Assembly: GCF_014930365.1 (NCBI RefSeq)
Contig: NZ_JABXWI010000031.1
Span: forward strand, 29,918 to 93,917
DNA length: 64,000 nt
DNA from: Streptomyces caniscabiei
GTDB lineage: Bacteria > Actinomycetota > Actinomycetes > Streptomycetales > Streptomycetaceae
Reading direction: 5' to 3'
Below are positions 8,291 through 16,696 of this stretch, in pieces. Within the stretch, counting starts at the first letter, position 1. Every line of letters starts with the position of its first letter. A program made the translations under genes and the position numbers. The notes beneath the pieces are model-generated. The model was not told the DNA's origin. It did not search any database and was given only the letters and a program-made list of their open reading frames with translations.

Positions 8291-8817
8291 GCCGGAAGCC
8301 GCGCGGGCCGGTGGACTGGGCCCGCCACTACGCCGCGCTGCGCGAGGCCGGCGAGCACCCGCTGCTGACCGCGAGCGAGGCGCGGGCCGAGGTCGACCGG
8401 CTCGGCACCGAGCTGTACTACGCGCAGGACGCGCACGCGTTCGTGGGCGAGATGTGCGACATCGAGGACGCCAAGCAGGATGTCCCGGCCGGGTACGGCA
8501 CGCTGCTCACGGCGGACGTCCGGGAGTGGCTGAAGGGCCCGCGGTGCGTACGGCTGTTGGCCGTTGACGCCAGCACGGTCCCGGAGACCAGGCCGGAGGA
8601 GGACGCGGGCCTCCTGGTGGAGGCTCTGCGCGCGCAGGTGCGTGCCGCTCTGGGGTCCTCGGGCCGGTCTCAGGCTTCCGTTGCCCGGGAGCTGCAGGTG
8701 AGCACGAAGCACCTAAAGATGATGTTGACCGGGAAGGCCAAGCTGACCTTGTGGTGGGCCGCGCGGATCCTCCGGGCGTGCGGGATGCGCCTCGTCGTGG
8801 GCGAGGCGGAGCGGTGA
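8287..8817 (+). CDS. HTH protein with C-terminal XRE-like domain
   Basis: 176 residues from GTG 8287 (GTGA overlap). The first 110 residues are acidic and helical (EARAEVDRLGTELYYAQDAH). The last 60 form an XRE-like HTH: SQASVARELQVSTKHLKMMLTG then LTLWWAARILRACGMRLVV. A C-terminal HTH on a phage early protein suggests a regulator of later transcription. Target unknown. Confidence 0.75.
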   Translation: MSRKPRGPVDWARHYAALREAGEHPLLTASEARAEVDRLGTELYYAQDAHAFVGEMCDIEDAKQDVPAGYGTLLTADVREWLKGPRCVRLLAVDASTVPETRPEEDAGLLVEALRAQVRAALGSSGRSQASVARELQVSTKHLKMMLTGKAKLTLWWAARILRACGMRLVVGEAER

Positions 8818-9227
8818 GCCGGAGGTTGCGGCGGCCCGGCGGCCGGTGGCGGCTCCTGGTCCACGAGTACCTGGGCAGAGTGCCCGGCCAGCGTGAGGGA
8901 GCGGGCGGTCCCGCGCACACGGTGACCCCGGATCCGGCGTTCGCACGGAAGAACCCGGACGGCGACCTCTCCCGGACGCACCTGATCGCGGGGACGGAGT
9001 TCGACGAACTGGTAGTCGGGTCGTGGCTGCACGTCGAGCAGCTGGACACGAGCGTGTGGTGGGCCAACATCGGAGGCGTCACCGTGCACGTCACGGCGGA
9101 TCGCGACGGCCGGCCGAAGCGGGTGTGGGTGTGCGGACCCGAGGACTACGACGCGCCGCGGCCCGGATGCGCGTACGAGCTGTCGTGGACCAACCCGGGC
9201 AAGTACGCGAAGGAGGGGGACCGGTGA
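8814..9227 (+). CDS. hypothetical protein, beta-rich
   Basis: 137 residues from GTG 8814, overlapping the previous stop. After a basic start (RRLRRPGGRWRLL) comes a strand-rich domain (LVVGSWLHVEQLDTSVWWANIGGVTVHVTADRDG) ending in a KYAKEGDR tail. The fold looks like a small beta barrel. Coupled to the next gene by GTGA at 9224. No family is recognised. Confidence 0.68.
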   Translation: MSRRLRRPGGRWRLLVHEYLGRVPGQREGAGGPAHTVTPDPAFARKNPDGDLSRTHLIAGTEFDELVVGSWLHVEQLDTSVWWANIGGVTVHVTADRDGRPKRVWVCGPEDYDAPRPGCAYELSWTNPGKYAKEGDR

Positions 9228-9880
9228 CCGTGTACGACAACAGCGCTGCCCGTCAGGCGGCGGCGATCCGTGCGCACGCCCGGCGGGCCGGGTGGCGGTG
9301 GCTGCTGGCCCGGCTCGGCGTCACCTCCCACACCCGGCGCGCCGAGGCCCAGGCCCGGGCGTGGGAGGTGGGGGCGAAGGGGGAGGCGGACACGGCCGGC
9401 CTGTTATCGGTCCTCGAGCGGGAGGGCTGGCGGGTGCTGCACGACCGGGCGATTCCCGGGGCGCGGTCGGCGAACGCCGATCATGTGCTGGTGTCGCCGG
9501 GGGCCCGGGTGTTCGTGGTGGACTCGAAGCTGTGGTCCGCGCGCGGCGGAGCCGCTGTTGTGCGGCCGGTTGGCGGGCGGCTGATGCACGGGGACCGGGT
9601 CGATGGCCGGGCGATCCGGTCGGTGCGGTTCGAGGCCGACATGGTGTCCCGCGCGCTCGGGGTGCCGGTGCAGCCGCTGATAGCCGTACACCGGGCCCCG
9701 GTGGCTGGGCAGGGGTTCATCCTCCAGGAGGTGCCGGTGGTTCCGGCCGGGCGGCTGGTGGAGCTGCTGCGGGGGAATGACGGGCCGCGCCAGGCGGGTG
9801 CCGTGCACCTGGCGCAGCTGGCTGCGGACCGGCTCCCGCCGTACGTCGGACGCGAGCAGGGGCGAGGGCGGCGCCGGTGA
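9224..9880 (+). CDS. NERD-domain protein
   Basis: 218 residues from GTG 9224. The NERD domain covers about residues 45-165: GAKGEADTAGLLSVLEREGW, VLHDRAIPGARSANADHVLVSP, then VFVVDSKLW with the Asp-x-Lys of the PD-(D/E)xK nuclease fold, and a basic strand region. NERD proteins are nuclease-related and often occur with helicases or in mobile elements. Here it may process DNA ends or attack foreign DNA. The motif is clear; activity is inferred. Confidence 0.85.
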   Translation: MTVYDNSAARQAAAIRAHARRAGWRWLLARLGVTSHTRRAEAQARAWEVGAKGEADTAGLLSVLEREGWRVLHDRAIPGARSANADHVLVSPGARVFVVDSKLWSARGGAAVVRPVGGRLMHGDRVDGRAIRSVRFEADMVSRALGVPVQPLIAVHRAPVAGQGFILQEVPVVPAGRLVELLRGNDGPRQAGAVHLAQLAADRLPPYVGREQGRGRRR

Positions 9881-10152
9881 AGGGGCAGCTTGAGTTGGAC
9901 GTCATGCAGCCCGCCGACGAGCCGGGACCGGAGGTGCGGGTGTACTTCGAGTGCCGGGGCCCGAAGGACTGGCGGCCGGTCACCGTGCGGGTCCGGTACG
10001 GGAACGTGGCCGGCCTCGAGGATCCGGTGCTGCCGCTGGTTCAGACGGTGGCGCTCGCGCCGAGGAATGTGCTCGTGGAGCGGGACGACGGCACCTCGGA
10101 CGTACGTCCGGTTCGGCTGCTGCGCTGTTCCCGGCCCGGTGAGCGGCCGTAG
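9877..10152 (+). CDS. hypothetical protein, last gene of early operon
   Basis: 91 residues from GTG 9877 (GTGA overlap). It is strand-rich (EVRVYFECRGPKDWRPVTVRV, VALAPRNVLVERDDG) with no motif recognised. It ends 55 nt before the strong terminator at 10208-10249, so it closes the left operon. Confidence 0.65.
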   Translation: MKGQLELDVMQPADEPGPEVRVYFECRGPKDWRPVTVRVRYGNVAGLEDPVLPLVQTVALAPRNVLVERDDGTSDVRPVRLLRCSRPGERP

Positions 10153-10207
10153 GCTGGGTGGGCCGTCGCAGAGGGGGCACCAGCAGGGACCGAGCACGGC
10201 ATTGAGA

Positions 10208-10249
10208 GGGCCCGTCGTCTGCCATACCGGCAGGTGGCGGGCCCTTTTT
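10208..10249 (+). terminator. intrinsic terminator of the left operon
   Basis: GGGCCCG (10208-10214) pairs with CGGGCCC (10238-10244), an inner CTGCC/GGCAG stem surrounds ATACC, and TTTTT follows at 10245-10249. It has the complete form of a rho-independent terminator. It lies between the early operon and the DUF6233 gene. Confidence 0.88.
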
Positions 10250-10270
10250 CGTGCACCTAGAATCGAACGT

Positions 10271-10609
10271 GTGAACGATCGTCCTCCGTCCCGGCTCGAG
10301 ATGCTGCGCTTCGCGCGGAGCGTCGCCGAGCAGCACCTCGCCCAGATCGACCGGTGGATTCAGGCCGAGGAGCGGCGGGAGAAGGAGCGCCAGGTAGCGC
10401 TGGAGCGGCGGCCGGCGCCGCCGGACTGGCTGCTCGAGCACGGTCTGAACCGGGATGCGCTTCCGTCCGCGGTTCACGTCGGCGGGTGCCACATGGCGGG
10501 GAAGCGGTCGCGCGGGGTGGGTCGGGAGGAGGCGCTGCGGTGGCTGGCGAACGGGGTGGTGGCGTGTACGCATTGTCGGCCGGACACCGAGCTCGGGCTG
10601 CTGGAGTGA
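10271..10609 (+). CDS. DUF6233 family protein
   Basis: 112 residues from GTG 10271. The family pattern of Streptomyces DUF6233 proteins is easy to see: SRLEMLRF, a helix with QIDRWIQAEERRE, PPDWLLEHGL, VHVGGCHMAG, a GREEALRWLANGV helix and CTHCRPDTELGLLE. The three Cys and His may hold a zinc. No function is established. It follows the terminator by only about 20 nt, so its promoter must overlap the hairpin or it depends on read-through. Confidence 0.85.
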   Translation: MNDRPPSRLEMLRFARSVAEQHLAQIDRWIQAEERREKERQVALERRPAPPDWLLEHGLNRDALPSAVHVGGCHMAGKRSRGVGREEALRWLANGVVACTHCRPDTELGLLE

Positions 10610-10816
10610 CGGGCAGCCGCGAGGCCTCCCGTGGGGAGGAGACCGGGAGGGGCGGCGGGCCCCGCCGGGCGGGAGGCTCGGCAGGGCCCAACGAGGGGGA
10701 TCGTCACCCGGGGGTTGGTTCCGGTCCCGTGCGTCCACCCTGCACCACAAACCCGCCATGTCGGAAGAGGTAGGCCGAAACTGTTCGTTGCGGCGGGGGT
10801 GGGGAGGGAAGGTGCA

Positions 10817-11662
10817 TCAGGATGCCCCCCCGCGGAGGCTGTCGGATCCGGCGTGCGGGCGGCCGCTGTCCTGGGAGGCAGCCGGGACCTGCGGATGGAG
10901 TACGGCGCGCCAGCGAGCAACGGTCTTCTCGCTGATCCACCCGGACTGCAGACAGGGCTCGCCGGGATGGCCTTTGTGGACGAAGTGGCGGAGCACCTCG
11001 TCGAGGATGCCGCGGGTCTCGGCGAGCCGTTCTTCAGAGTCCCGGAGCTGGTCTCCGAGGAACTTGCCGTGGGGCAGAACCACAGTCAGTACGGCGTCCG
11101 CTACGTGCTCGCTCATGTCGCCGGGAAGGTCGCGGTAGAGGACGCTGCGGACGGCTGTGGCGATCTGATCGCGTAGCGGAGACGAGGGTCCGGCAGGGCT
11201 CTTGGATGGCTGTCCGGTGACGGTGGCTTCGATACGGGTCAGGGTTTCCGACAGGCGGTCCCACTCGGATACGTCGATGCCGTACACGGTGACCTGGGAA
11301 TGGGAAGCGGATGGCGCCGTGGTGTCGTCTCCACACCCGCATCGGATGCCGCCCTCGTGCCTCGGCAGCCCGGGTTCCACGGCACGGAGGTTCGGGCATT
11401 TGTCGGGGAATCCGGTGCAGGGGGACTGCGGGACCTGCCGTGGCTTGTCGTAGGCGCTCAGCGTCTTGCGGGGCGGACTTCCTGCGAGGCCTTCCTGGTG
11501 GCCCCATTGGTACAGGGCGAGTGCCTGTTCCATGAGGTCGTCCCAGTCGGGCGTGTGGCACAGGGTACAGGCGCGGACGGATAGCGGATGTCCGCCGAGC
11601 AGCCGGGTGGCGTAGTGGTGTTCGCAGTTGTCAGCCGCTACTGCGTGGGGTTCGGGGGCCAT
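10817..11662 (-). CDS. conserved hypothetical protein with Cys/His clusters
   Basis: 281 residues from ATG 11662; a GTG three codons upstream has no better ribosome site. The N terminus has CEHHYATRL and CTLCHTPDWDDLM, a likely zinc site, then CTGFPDKCPN and RCGCGDD. A helical C-terminal half follows (SVLYRDLPGDMSEHVADAV; SEERLAETRGILDEVLRHF) and a WISEKTVARWRAVLHP segment that resembles a DNA-binding helix. Isolated minus-strand gene convergent with the DUF6233 gene. No family is recognised with certainty. Confidence 0.72.
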   Translation of the reverse strand: MAPEPHAVAADNCEHHYATRLLGGHPLSVRACTLCHTPDWDDLMEQALALYQWGHQEGLAGSPPRKTLSAYDKPRQVPQSPCTGFPDKCPNLRAVEPGLPRHEGGIRCGCGDDTTAPSASHSQVTVYGIDVSEWDRLSETLTRIEATVTGQPSKSPAGPSSPLRDQIATAVRSVLYRDLPGDMSEHVADAVLTVVLPHGKFLGDQLRDSEERLAETRGILDEVLRHFVHKGHPGEPCLQSGWISEKTVARWRAVLHPQVPAASQDSGRPHAGSDSLRGGAS

Positions 11663-11752
11663 GTCGTCCACGATGCCGGGGTTCGGCTGTGACGTTCCCC
11701 CGGCGGCCCGGCAGCGGCCTGCGTGCGGTGTGCCGCCGGGCCCGGTGGTGGC

Positions 11753-11947
11753 TCAGCCCCAGGCGGTGTCGAGTGGGGTGACCCGGATGGTGTCGACGTC
11801 CAGGACGGTCAGTTCGGCGGTGGCGACGGGGGAGCCCCAGGCGGTGTCGGCGGCCGGGGCGGGGGCGAGGTTGTCGGTGAGGAGGGCGCCGGTGGTGGCG
11901 GCTGTGGCGAGGGCGAGGGTGGCGGCGATACGGCGGAATCGCTTCAT
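11753..11947 (-). CDS. small secreted peptide precursor with duplicated DTAWG motif
   Basis: 64 residues. A Sec signal peptide is clear: KRFRR, a hydrophobic core (IAATLALATAATTGALL) and an Ala-Pro-Ala cleavage region at 28-33. The mature part begins near DTAWG (34-38) and the protein ends exactly with DTAWG (60-64). A GAAGGA ribosome site precedes ATG 11947. A short exported precursor with a repeated pentapeptide at its C terminus resembles peptide-pheromone precursors. It is divergent from a regulator with a sensor-like domain. Signal function is inference; it could instead be a toxin-like or surface peptide. Confidence 0.78.
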   Translation of the reverse strand: MKRFRRIAATLALATAATTGALLTDNLAPAPAADTAWGSPVATAELTVLDVDTIRVTPLDTAWG

Positions 11948-12250
11948 CAGCAGTCCTTCGGAGGTCGGATGGTGGGCAAAAACGGTAAAGGGGCGTCTGG
12001 CCCGTCTCTCGCGTTCTCATCCTGCTGCGATCCCCGTGTGCCGTCCGTGTCGTGTGGTTCTGGCAGTAGACGCGGAGGGCGCGTTGGGGAGGATGTGAAG
12101 TACGAGCGTCGGGGGACGCCCCACGGCTACGCTGCCGTACGGTGGAAGGGCTTTCAAGCGATTCGCACGTGCGTCTCTACGCGGTGCGGGAAACCGCAGT
12201 TGATCTCTGGCTTGTCTCGGGGGACCCAAGTCTTGGCCACAGGTAGAACA
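11948..12250. promoter_or_regulatory. divergent control region of peptide and regulator genes
   Basis: 303 nt between the two divergent starts. A 10-bp perfect palindrome CGCACGTGCG lies at 12164-12173, a plausible site for the LuxR-type protein, with another GTGCG a few bases on. No consensus -35/-10 pair stands out on either strand. No gene is seen inside. Confidence 0.45.
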
Positions 12251-13342
12251 GTGAGTGACCGGCAGTTTCTGACGGCTGATGCGCTGCGCGCGTACGGGTG
12301 CATCGCCCGTCAGGAGCCGCTCACAGATGTGAAGCGAGAAGTCCTCGAGGAGCTGACGGCGTGGGGGCTGATCGGGTTCGACCCGGCCAGTCCGGACACA
12401 CCGGTCGTGCTGGACCCTCAGGTCGCTCTGCAACGCAAGGCCGTCCGCGAGTTGGAGGAGGCCCGGGACCGTCTGGCGACGATGTCGGCAATGCCGTCGC
12501 TCGCCGACCAGCTCGGCACCCACTACGCGGGCGCGCAGTGGCGGGCAGGCGGCGGCGCCGAATACCTCGACGACCCGGCGACCGTGAACGCCCGCCTCGA
12601 CGACGTGGTCGCCGGCGCCCAGGTGGAGATCCTCGCCGCGCAGCCGGGCGGCCCCCGTACGGCCGCACTCCTCGCGCTCGCGATCGACCGGGACACCGCC
12701 GCCCTCGCCCGCGGCGTCCGGCTGCGGACGCTGTACCGGGACACCGTCCGCGACAACGCTGTGACCGCGGAGGGCGCCCGGGTGATGACGGGGAAGGGCG
12801 CCGAATACCGCACCCTCGTCGGCCACTTCGAGCGGGCCATCATCGTCGACCGCCGGCACGCCTTCATCTCCAACTACGTCGTGGAGGGCGCGCCCGCGCA
12901 TTCGGCTTGGCACGTCACCGACCCGGCGATGGCCGCGTGGATCGCCCGGGTCTTCGACGGGGAGTGGCGGCGCGCGGACGTGTGGTCCGGCGAACTCCGG
13001 CCCCGCCGCGGCCAGCAGGAGCCCGTGGACACGGTGTCCGGGCCCGGCAGGGAAGGCGGAGGGGCGGTGGTGCGCACGACCCGCCGTCAGCGGGAGATCC
13101 TCCGCGACCTCGCCGCCGGGCACAGCCAGCCCGCGATCGCCCGCCGGATCGGCGTCTCCAAGCGCAAGCTCGAGGAGGAGGTCGCCGCGCTGAAAGGCCT
13201 GTGGGGGGCGGGAACGCTGCCGGAGCTGGTGTATCAGTGGGCGCTGTCCCCGGACCGCCTCGTGGACGACAGCGCCCCCGCCACGGTGGACGTGGCAGGG
13301 GCGGGCCTGGCGGGCGCGATCGGCGTGGAGACCGCGGCCTGA
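12251..13342 (+). CDS. transcription regulator: N-terminal HTH, TrmB-like PLD domain, C-terminal LuxR HTH
   Basis: 363 residues from GTG 12251. Three parts are visible. Residues about 5-45 look like a winged HTH (FLTADALRAYGCIARQEPL...VLEELTAWGLIGF). Residues about 100-240 resemble the phospholipase-D-like effector domain of TrmB regulators (GAQVEILAAQPGG, GVRLRTLYRDTVRDN, ERAIIVDRRHAFISNYV). Residues about 276-340 are a GerE/LuxR HTH (TTRRQREILRDLAAGHSQPAIARRIGVS). The middle domain usually binds a small ligand. Divergent placement beside the DTAWG precursor suggests that the regulator controls, and perhaps senses, the peptide. Confidence 0.82.
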   Translation: MSDRQFLTADALRAYGCIARQEPLTDVKREVLEELTAWGLIGFDPASPDTPVVLDPQVALQRKAVRELEEARDRLATMSAMPSLADQLGTHYAGAQWRAGGGAEYLDDPATVNARLDDVVAGAQVEILAAQPGGPRTAALLALAIDRDTAALARGVRLRTLYRDTVRDNAVTAEGARVMTGKGAEYRTLVGHFERAIIVDRRHAFISNYVVEGAPAHSAWHVTDPAMAAWIARVFDGEWRRADVWSGELRPRRGQQEPVDTVSGPGREGGGAVVRTTRRQREILRDLAAGHSQPAIARRIGVSKRKLEEEVAALKGLWGAGTLPELVYQWALSPDRLVDDSAPATVDVAGAGLAGAIGVETAA

Positions 13343-13355
13343 GCCCGCCTGAGCG

Positions 13356-13880
13356 TCACAACGGGCCGTCGGCACCGGGCGTGTTGGACGGCTGCACGCC
13401 CTTCAGGACCGCCAGTTCGCGCTGCGCTTCGACCAGCTGCGCTAGGTACTTGGCGGCCTGCGCCTGCCAGTCCGGGGCAGCGCCGGCGCGGATGCGCCCG
13501 GTCATGAAGCGGTCCCAGCCCTGCAGCGCGTACTCCAGCTCACGAATGCGGGCCCGCAGACCCTCCGGGTCCCGGTCCTGCCGTAGTTCGGCGAGTTCGG
13601 CTTCCATGCGCCGTACGTCGGCGGCGGTCCGAACCCTCTGGCGTTCCTTGCCCTTGTCGAAGCCGCGGCCGAAGGCGGCCCGCCGCTCCTCGCGGGGGCA
13701 CTCCTCGATCCAGGAGGCGAGGGAGGCGGCCGCGTCGCGGTGCTCCTGGGCCCGCTCGGGGTCTTCCTTCTCCAGCTCGTCGATGCCCCGGTAGTCGTAC
13801 TCGCGGGCGAGCCGGTCGGCCAGGCGCTGCTCCTGGCTCGGCTCGAGAGTGCCGTCGCCGGTGGGCGTCTCGTCGGTCAC
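13356..13880 (-). CDS. hypothetical coiled-coil protein
   Basis: 174 residues from GTG 13880, which overlaps the stop of the upstream gene. Charged and helical (RMEAELAELRQDRDPEGLRARIRELEYAL) with a Gln/Ala helix near the end. The last gene of the 17.1-13.4 kb minus-strand operon, ending 14 nt from the convergent regulator gene. No family is recognised. Confidence 0.7.
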   Translation of the reverse strand: MTDETPTGDGTLEPSQEQRLADRLAREYDYRGIDELEKEDPERAQEHRDAAASLASWIEECPREERRAAFGRGFDKGKERQRVRTAADVRRMEAELAELRQDRDPEGLRARIRELEYALQGWDRFMTGRIRAGAAPDWQAQAAKYLAQLVEAQRELAVLKGVQPSNTPGADGPL

Positions 13881-14107
13881 GGCAGGTCGTCCTCGTCGAT
13901 CAGGTGGTGGTCGTCGCGGTGTGCCCCGCACACGGTGCCGAACAGCTCATCGTGGCACGGGCCGGGGCCCTGGTAGGTGTGGTGGCCGATCGTGGGCAGA
14001 CGGATGGCCTGTTGGCCGGTGAGCTGCTGATCGGTGCGCTGGCGCAGCTGGGCCTCGACGGCTTCGAGACGGGCGATGATCTCCCGCTTCGACACCCGGC
14101 GCCTCAC
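13877..14107 (-). CDS. hypothetical protein
   Basis: 76 residues from GTG 14107, with GTGA overlaps at both ends. A basic helical start (RRRVSKREIIARLEAVEAQLRQRT) is followed by a His/Asp-rich tail containing CHDELFGTVCGAHRDDHH, possibly a metal site. Function unknown. Confidence 0.68.
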   Translation of the reverse strand: MRRRVSKREIIARLEAVEAQLRQRTDQQLTGQQAIRLPTIGHHTYQGPGPCHDELFGTVCGAHRDDHHLIDEDDLP

Positions 14108-14151
14108 TCGCTGTCCTGCAGAGCGGCCGTCGTCAGGGTGAGAGTGCTCAT
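14104..14151 (-). CDS. 15-residue coupled mini-ORF
   Basis: ATG 14151 overlaps the stop of the gene above (ATGA) and its stop overlaps the gene below (GTGA), encoding MSTLTLTTAALQDSE. It keeps the coupling chain unbroken. It may serve mainly to carry ribosomes to the next start; a functional peptide is not shown. Confidence 0.4.
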   Translation of the reverse strand: MSTLTLTTAALQDSE

Positions 14152-14903
14152 GGTCCGACCAGCTCCCCGTTCCGTGTGGCCAGGCGGAGCCTCGGCGGTT
14201 CCCAGGACGGTGCCTCCCGGTCGGGAAGCGGCCAGTTGTCCGCGCACAGCCCGTACGGCTCCGGCGGCTTCCAACCGCTGTACGTCCATTTCGACGCCCA
14301 CTCGTACAGGTCGGTCCATCCCTCGGGGCCCGTCTTGTGGCTGAAGTACGAGGGCATCAGTCCGCCGGCGTTCGGCAGCGGCGGCGGCGCCGTCTTCCGC
14401 GCTTCGCGGGCGGCGATGTCCTGCTTGCGTCCCCAGTCGGCGTGCCGGGAGCAATACCAGACCGGGGAGATCCAGCCGTTGGTGTCGTAGGTGAGCGTGT
14501 GGTTCGTGGCGTGCTTCCCGCACTCCCCGTCGCGGCGGATCATCGGGGCGGCGCAGGCGTGGCGCTGCCAGGCGTCCGACCGGTAGTCCGGCTCGTACCG
14601 GGGCAGGTCCTTGGCGACGAGGTCGGCGAGACGCGGCCGTGTGCGGGAACCGGACTTGTACAGGCCGAGGACGTTCCCGGCCCGGGTCCAGAAGCCCAGC
14701 TCGGTGGTGTGCCGTTCGGGGTCACGGCCGGCGAGCCAGGCCATGAGGAGGATGAGGTCCCGGCTCTCGGTGGTGTGCCGGTCGTCGCCGTACACGCGGG
14801 CCACGAGGGCGTCGTAGCCGTCTCCCGAGCCTCCGCCGCCCTTCCGCTTCCTGGACGGCGGCATCGCCTGCTGGACGTGCGCCAGGTGCAGAGCTGCTCC
14901 CAC
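14148..14903 (-). CDS. hypothetical protein with Cys/His/Trp-rich C-terminal half
   Basis: 251 residues from GTG 14903, just past the stop of the ASCH gene. ATG 14864 (MPPSRKRK) is an alternative start. A helical part (YDALVARVYGDDRHTTESRDLILLMAWLAGRDP) resembles a small HTH domain, then CGKHATNHTLTYDTNGWISPVWYCSRHADWG looks metal-binding, and a Trp/Pro-rich tail follows. The first part recalls proteins of Streptomyces phages; no function is assigned. Confidence 0.7.
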   Translation of the reverse strand: MGAALHLAHVQQAMPPSRKRKGGGGSGDGYDALVARVYGDDRHTTESRDLILLMAWLAGRDPERHTTELGFWTRAGNVLGLYKSGSRTRPRLADLVAKDLPRYEPDYRSDAWQRHACAAPMIRRDGECGKHATNHTLTYDTNGWISPVWYCSRHADWGRKQDIAAREARKTAPPPLPNAGGLMPSYFSHKTGPEGWTDLYEWASKWTYSGWKPPEPYGLCADNWPLPDREAPSWEPPRLRLATRNGELVGP

Positions 14904-14904
14904 C

Positions 14905-15351
14905 TCACACCACCTGACCGAGCTGGGCGTGGACGGCCTCGAGGACGTTGTCCTTCGGAGTCCAGAAGCCGAGCGCTCCGGAAGCCGGGACGGGCTCGGC
15001 AAGGCGGGTCACCTCGGCGATCTCCCAGTGCCACACGGGCCGGTCGGGGGTGATGCGGCTGTGGCCCCACGGCAGGCAGCAGCCTCGCGGTTCGGCGGCC
15101 TCGTGGGAGCCGGAGAAGCGGATGGCGGCGATGACCGCGCTGCGGATTTCCGGCCACCCGCCCACGCTGTCGCCGCTGAGGTCGGCCAGGTCCGCCGGGG
15201 TGACCCCGGAGATGTGGGGTTCCTTCGCGGCGTGCAGGAGGACCCAGGTGTCGAGGAACTTGGCGGGGATGCCGCCGGAGCGGTTCTCGACGCGCTTCGT
15301 CCCGAAGGCGATGGCGTCGGTGTACGGCTGCCGGACAGTGAACGCGCGCAT
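14905..15351 (-). CDS. ASCH-domain protein
   Basis: 148 residues from ATG 15351. It opens with the ASCH signature FTVRQPYTDAIAFGTKRVENRS, continues with a strand and VLLHAAKE, and has PWGHSRITPDRPVWHWEIAEVTRL in the core. ASCH domains form a PUA-like barrel that binds RNA or modified bases. In phages they are often near DNA-modification genes, and here a methylase lies 3 kb upstream in the same direction. It may read modified bases or RNA; substrate unknown. Confidence 0.85.
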   Translation of the reverse strand: MRAFTVRQPYTDAIAFGTKRVENRSGGIPAKFLDTWVLLHAAKEPHISGVTPADLADLSGDSVGGWPEIRSAVIAAIRFSGSHEAAEPRGCCLPWGHSRITPDRPVWHWEIAEVTRLAEPVPASGALGFWTPKDNVLEAVHAQLGQVV

Positions 15352-16277
15352 CAGGCGGTCGTCTCCTTAGCGGTCGGGGTGGTCTCAGAGGGCGCGGTCT
15401 CGAGGGCGTGCTCGATCCACCAGCACAGCTGGTGAACGCGGATCGCGTCACCCATGTCCCAGCCGTGCCTGCGGGCGACCTGCCAGTGCACGTCGCGGCC
15501 GCCGCATTCCTCGTCGTCGTGGGTGTGGTTCTGGCGGCAGCCCCAGCCGACGAGGACGCCGTACAGCCACGCGTCGAGTTCGCTGGCATCCCAGTCCCTG
15601 GAGGACGTGCGCACGCGTTCACGGAGGGCCTTCAGGGACGCGCGGACGCCGTTCAGGGGCGGGGCGGACGTCTGGTATGCGGTGAGGCAGTCCCGGGCGA
15701 AGTCCCGCAGTTCGTTCCGCTCGTGCTCGGCGTCCTCGAGCCGGTCGTACAGCTCGGTGAGGGTGTCCTCGGTGTGCTCGGCGAGCGGGGGCCGGTGCTC
15801 GGGGTCGGTGAGGGGCGGCTCGGGCGGGAGGGTGCCCGCCGCGGTGAGGAGGTGCTCCTCCCACAGGGAGCGGAGCACGCCGTGCCAGCGTCGCGGGCCG
15901 GGCGTCCAGCCGCACGCGCAGTGGACGGTCCACCGGTCGTTGGGGAGTTTCACCCGGCGCGGGAAGTGCTCGATCACGATGCCCTTGTGGTCGGGGCAGA
16001 CGTGCCCGCCCGCGGGGAAGATGGAGCCGCTTCCGAGGGTGGCCCAGCCCTGCCCGGACCAGGACTCGCGCGGCGGCGGGTCGCCGGCCAGGCAGGAGAG
16101 CATGTCGAACTGGCGCAGGCAGCCCGGGACGAGGCAGGTGCGGAGGGAGGGCTGGTTGAGGAGGGCTTCGCTGATGGCGTCGGCGACCGCGTCCTCGGGG
16201 GTGGTGCCGTGCGCGGCTGCGTCGGTGGGGCTGACCAGGAGGAGGAGCCGCTCCCGGGCGGGATGCTTCCTGCTCAC
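15351..16277 (-). CDS. hypothetical Cys/Trp-rich protein
   Basis: 308 residues from GTG 16277 (GTGA overlap). It contains CLVPGCLRQFDMLSCL, VCPDHKG, VHCACGWTPGPRRWHGV and a coiled-coil stretch (TEDTLTELYDRLEDAEHERNELR). The C terminus has GWGCRQNHTHDDEECGGRD followed by an amphipathic helix. The several Cys/His groups suggest one or two zinc sites. Its last base is the start of the ASCH gene. No family is recognised. Confidence 0.68.
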   Translation of the reverse strand: MSRKHPARERLLLLVSPTDAAAHGTTPEDAVADAISEALLNQPSLRTCLVPGCLRQFDMLSCLAGDPPPRESWSGQGWATLGSGSIFPAGGHVCPDHKGIVIEHFPRRVKLPNDRWTVHCACGWTPGPRRWHGVLRSLWEEHLLTAAGTLPPEPPLTDPEHRPPLAEHTEDTLTELYDRLEDAEHERNELRDFARDCLTAYQTSAPPLNGVRASLKALRERVRTSSRDWDASELDAWLYGVLVGWGCRQNHTHDDEECGGRDVHWQVARRHGWDMGDAIRVHQLCWWIEHALETAPSETTPTAKETTA

Positions 16278-16696
16278 TTGCTGGTCTCCTTCGGCTGGCA
16301 GGCCGGGCAGAAGTCGCCGGTCTCGTCGCAGGTCCAGCCGTCTGCGCGGAGGTGGGCGCGGGCGGCCTCGAGGCGTTCCGGCTTGGTCATGCGGTCGTTG
16401 ACGATGATGTCCCGCTTGACGGTCGTTGCGCAGTCGTCGCAGTACACGCCGATCTGGCAGGGGTAGGGGGCGTCGGGGCCGGTGTCGTCGGATCGGAGGA
16501 TCGCGAGGACGACGTCGGGGTCGGCGGTGCGCGGGGTGGTGGGTTTGGGGTTCACGTGCGGGTCCTTCCGGGGTTCGGTCGCTTTGGTCGCTGTGCGGTC
16601 GATGAGCGCGGACGTCGACGCCACGATCAGGAACAGGGGGACGGCCGCCAGGGAAGCGGCCAGCGCCCACACGATCCAGTCGGGCGGTCCGCTCAC
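16274..16696 (-). CDS. membrane-anchored protein with zinc-ribbon-like tail
   Basis: 140 residues from GTG 16696. One membrane helix at about 6-33 (DWIVWALAASLAAVPLFLIVASTSALI), a Pro/Thr linker, then a soluble tail with CQIGVYCDDCATTV and, 40 residues later, CDETGDFCPAC. The two CxxC-like pairs probably hold one zinc, with the tail in the cytoplasm. Function unknown. Confidence 0.72.
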   Translation of the reverse strand: MSGPPDWIVWALAASLAAVPLFLIVASTSALIDRTATKATEPRKDPHVNPKPTTPRTADPDVVLAILRSDDTGPDAPYPCQIGVYCDDCATTVKRDIIVNDRMTKPERLEAARAHLRADGWTCDETGDFCPACQPKETSK

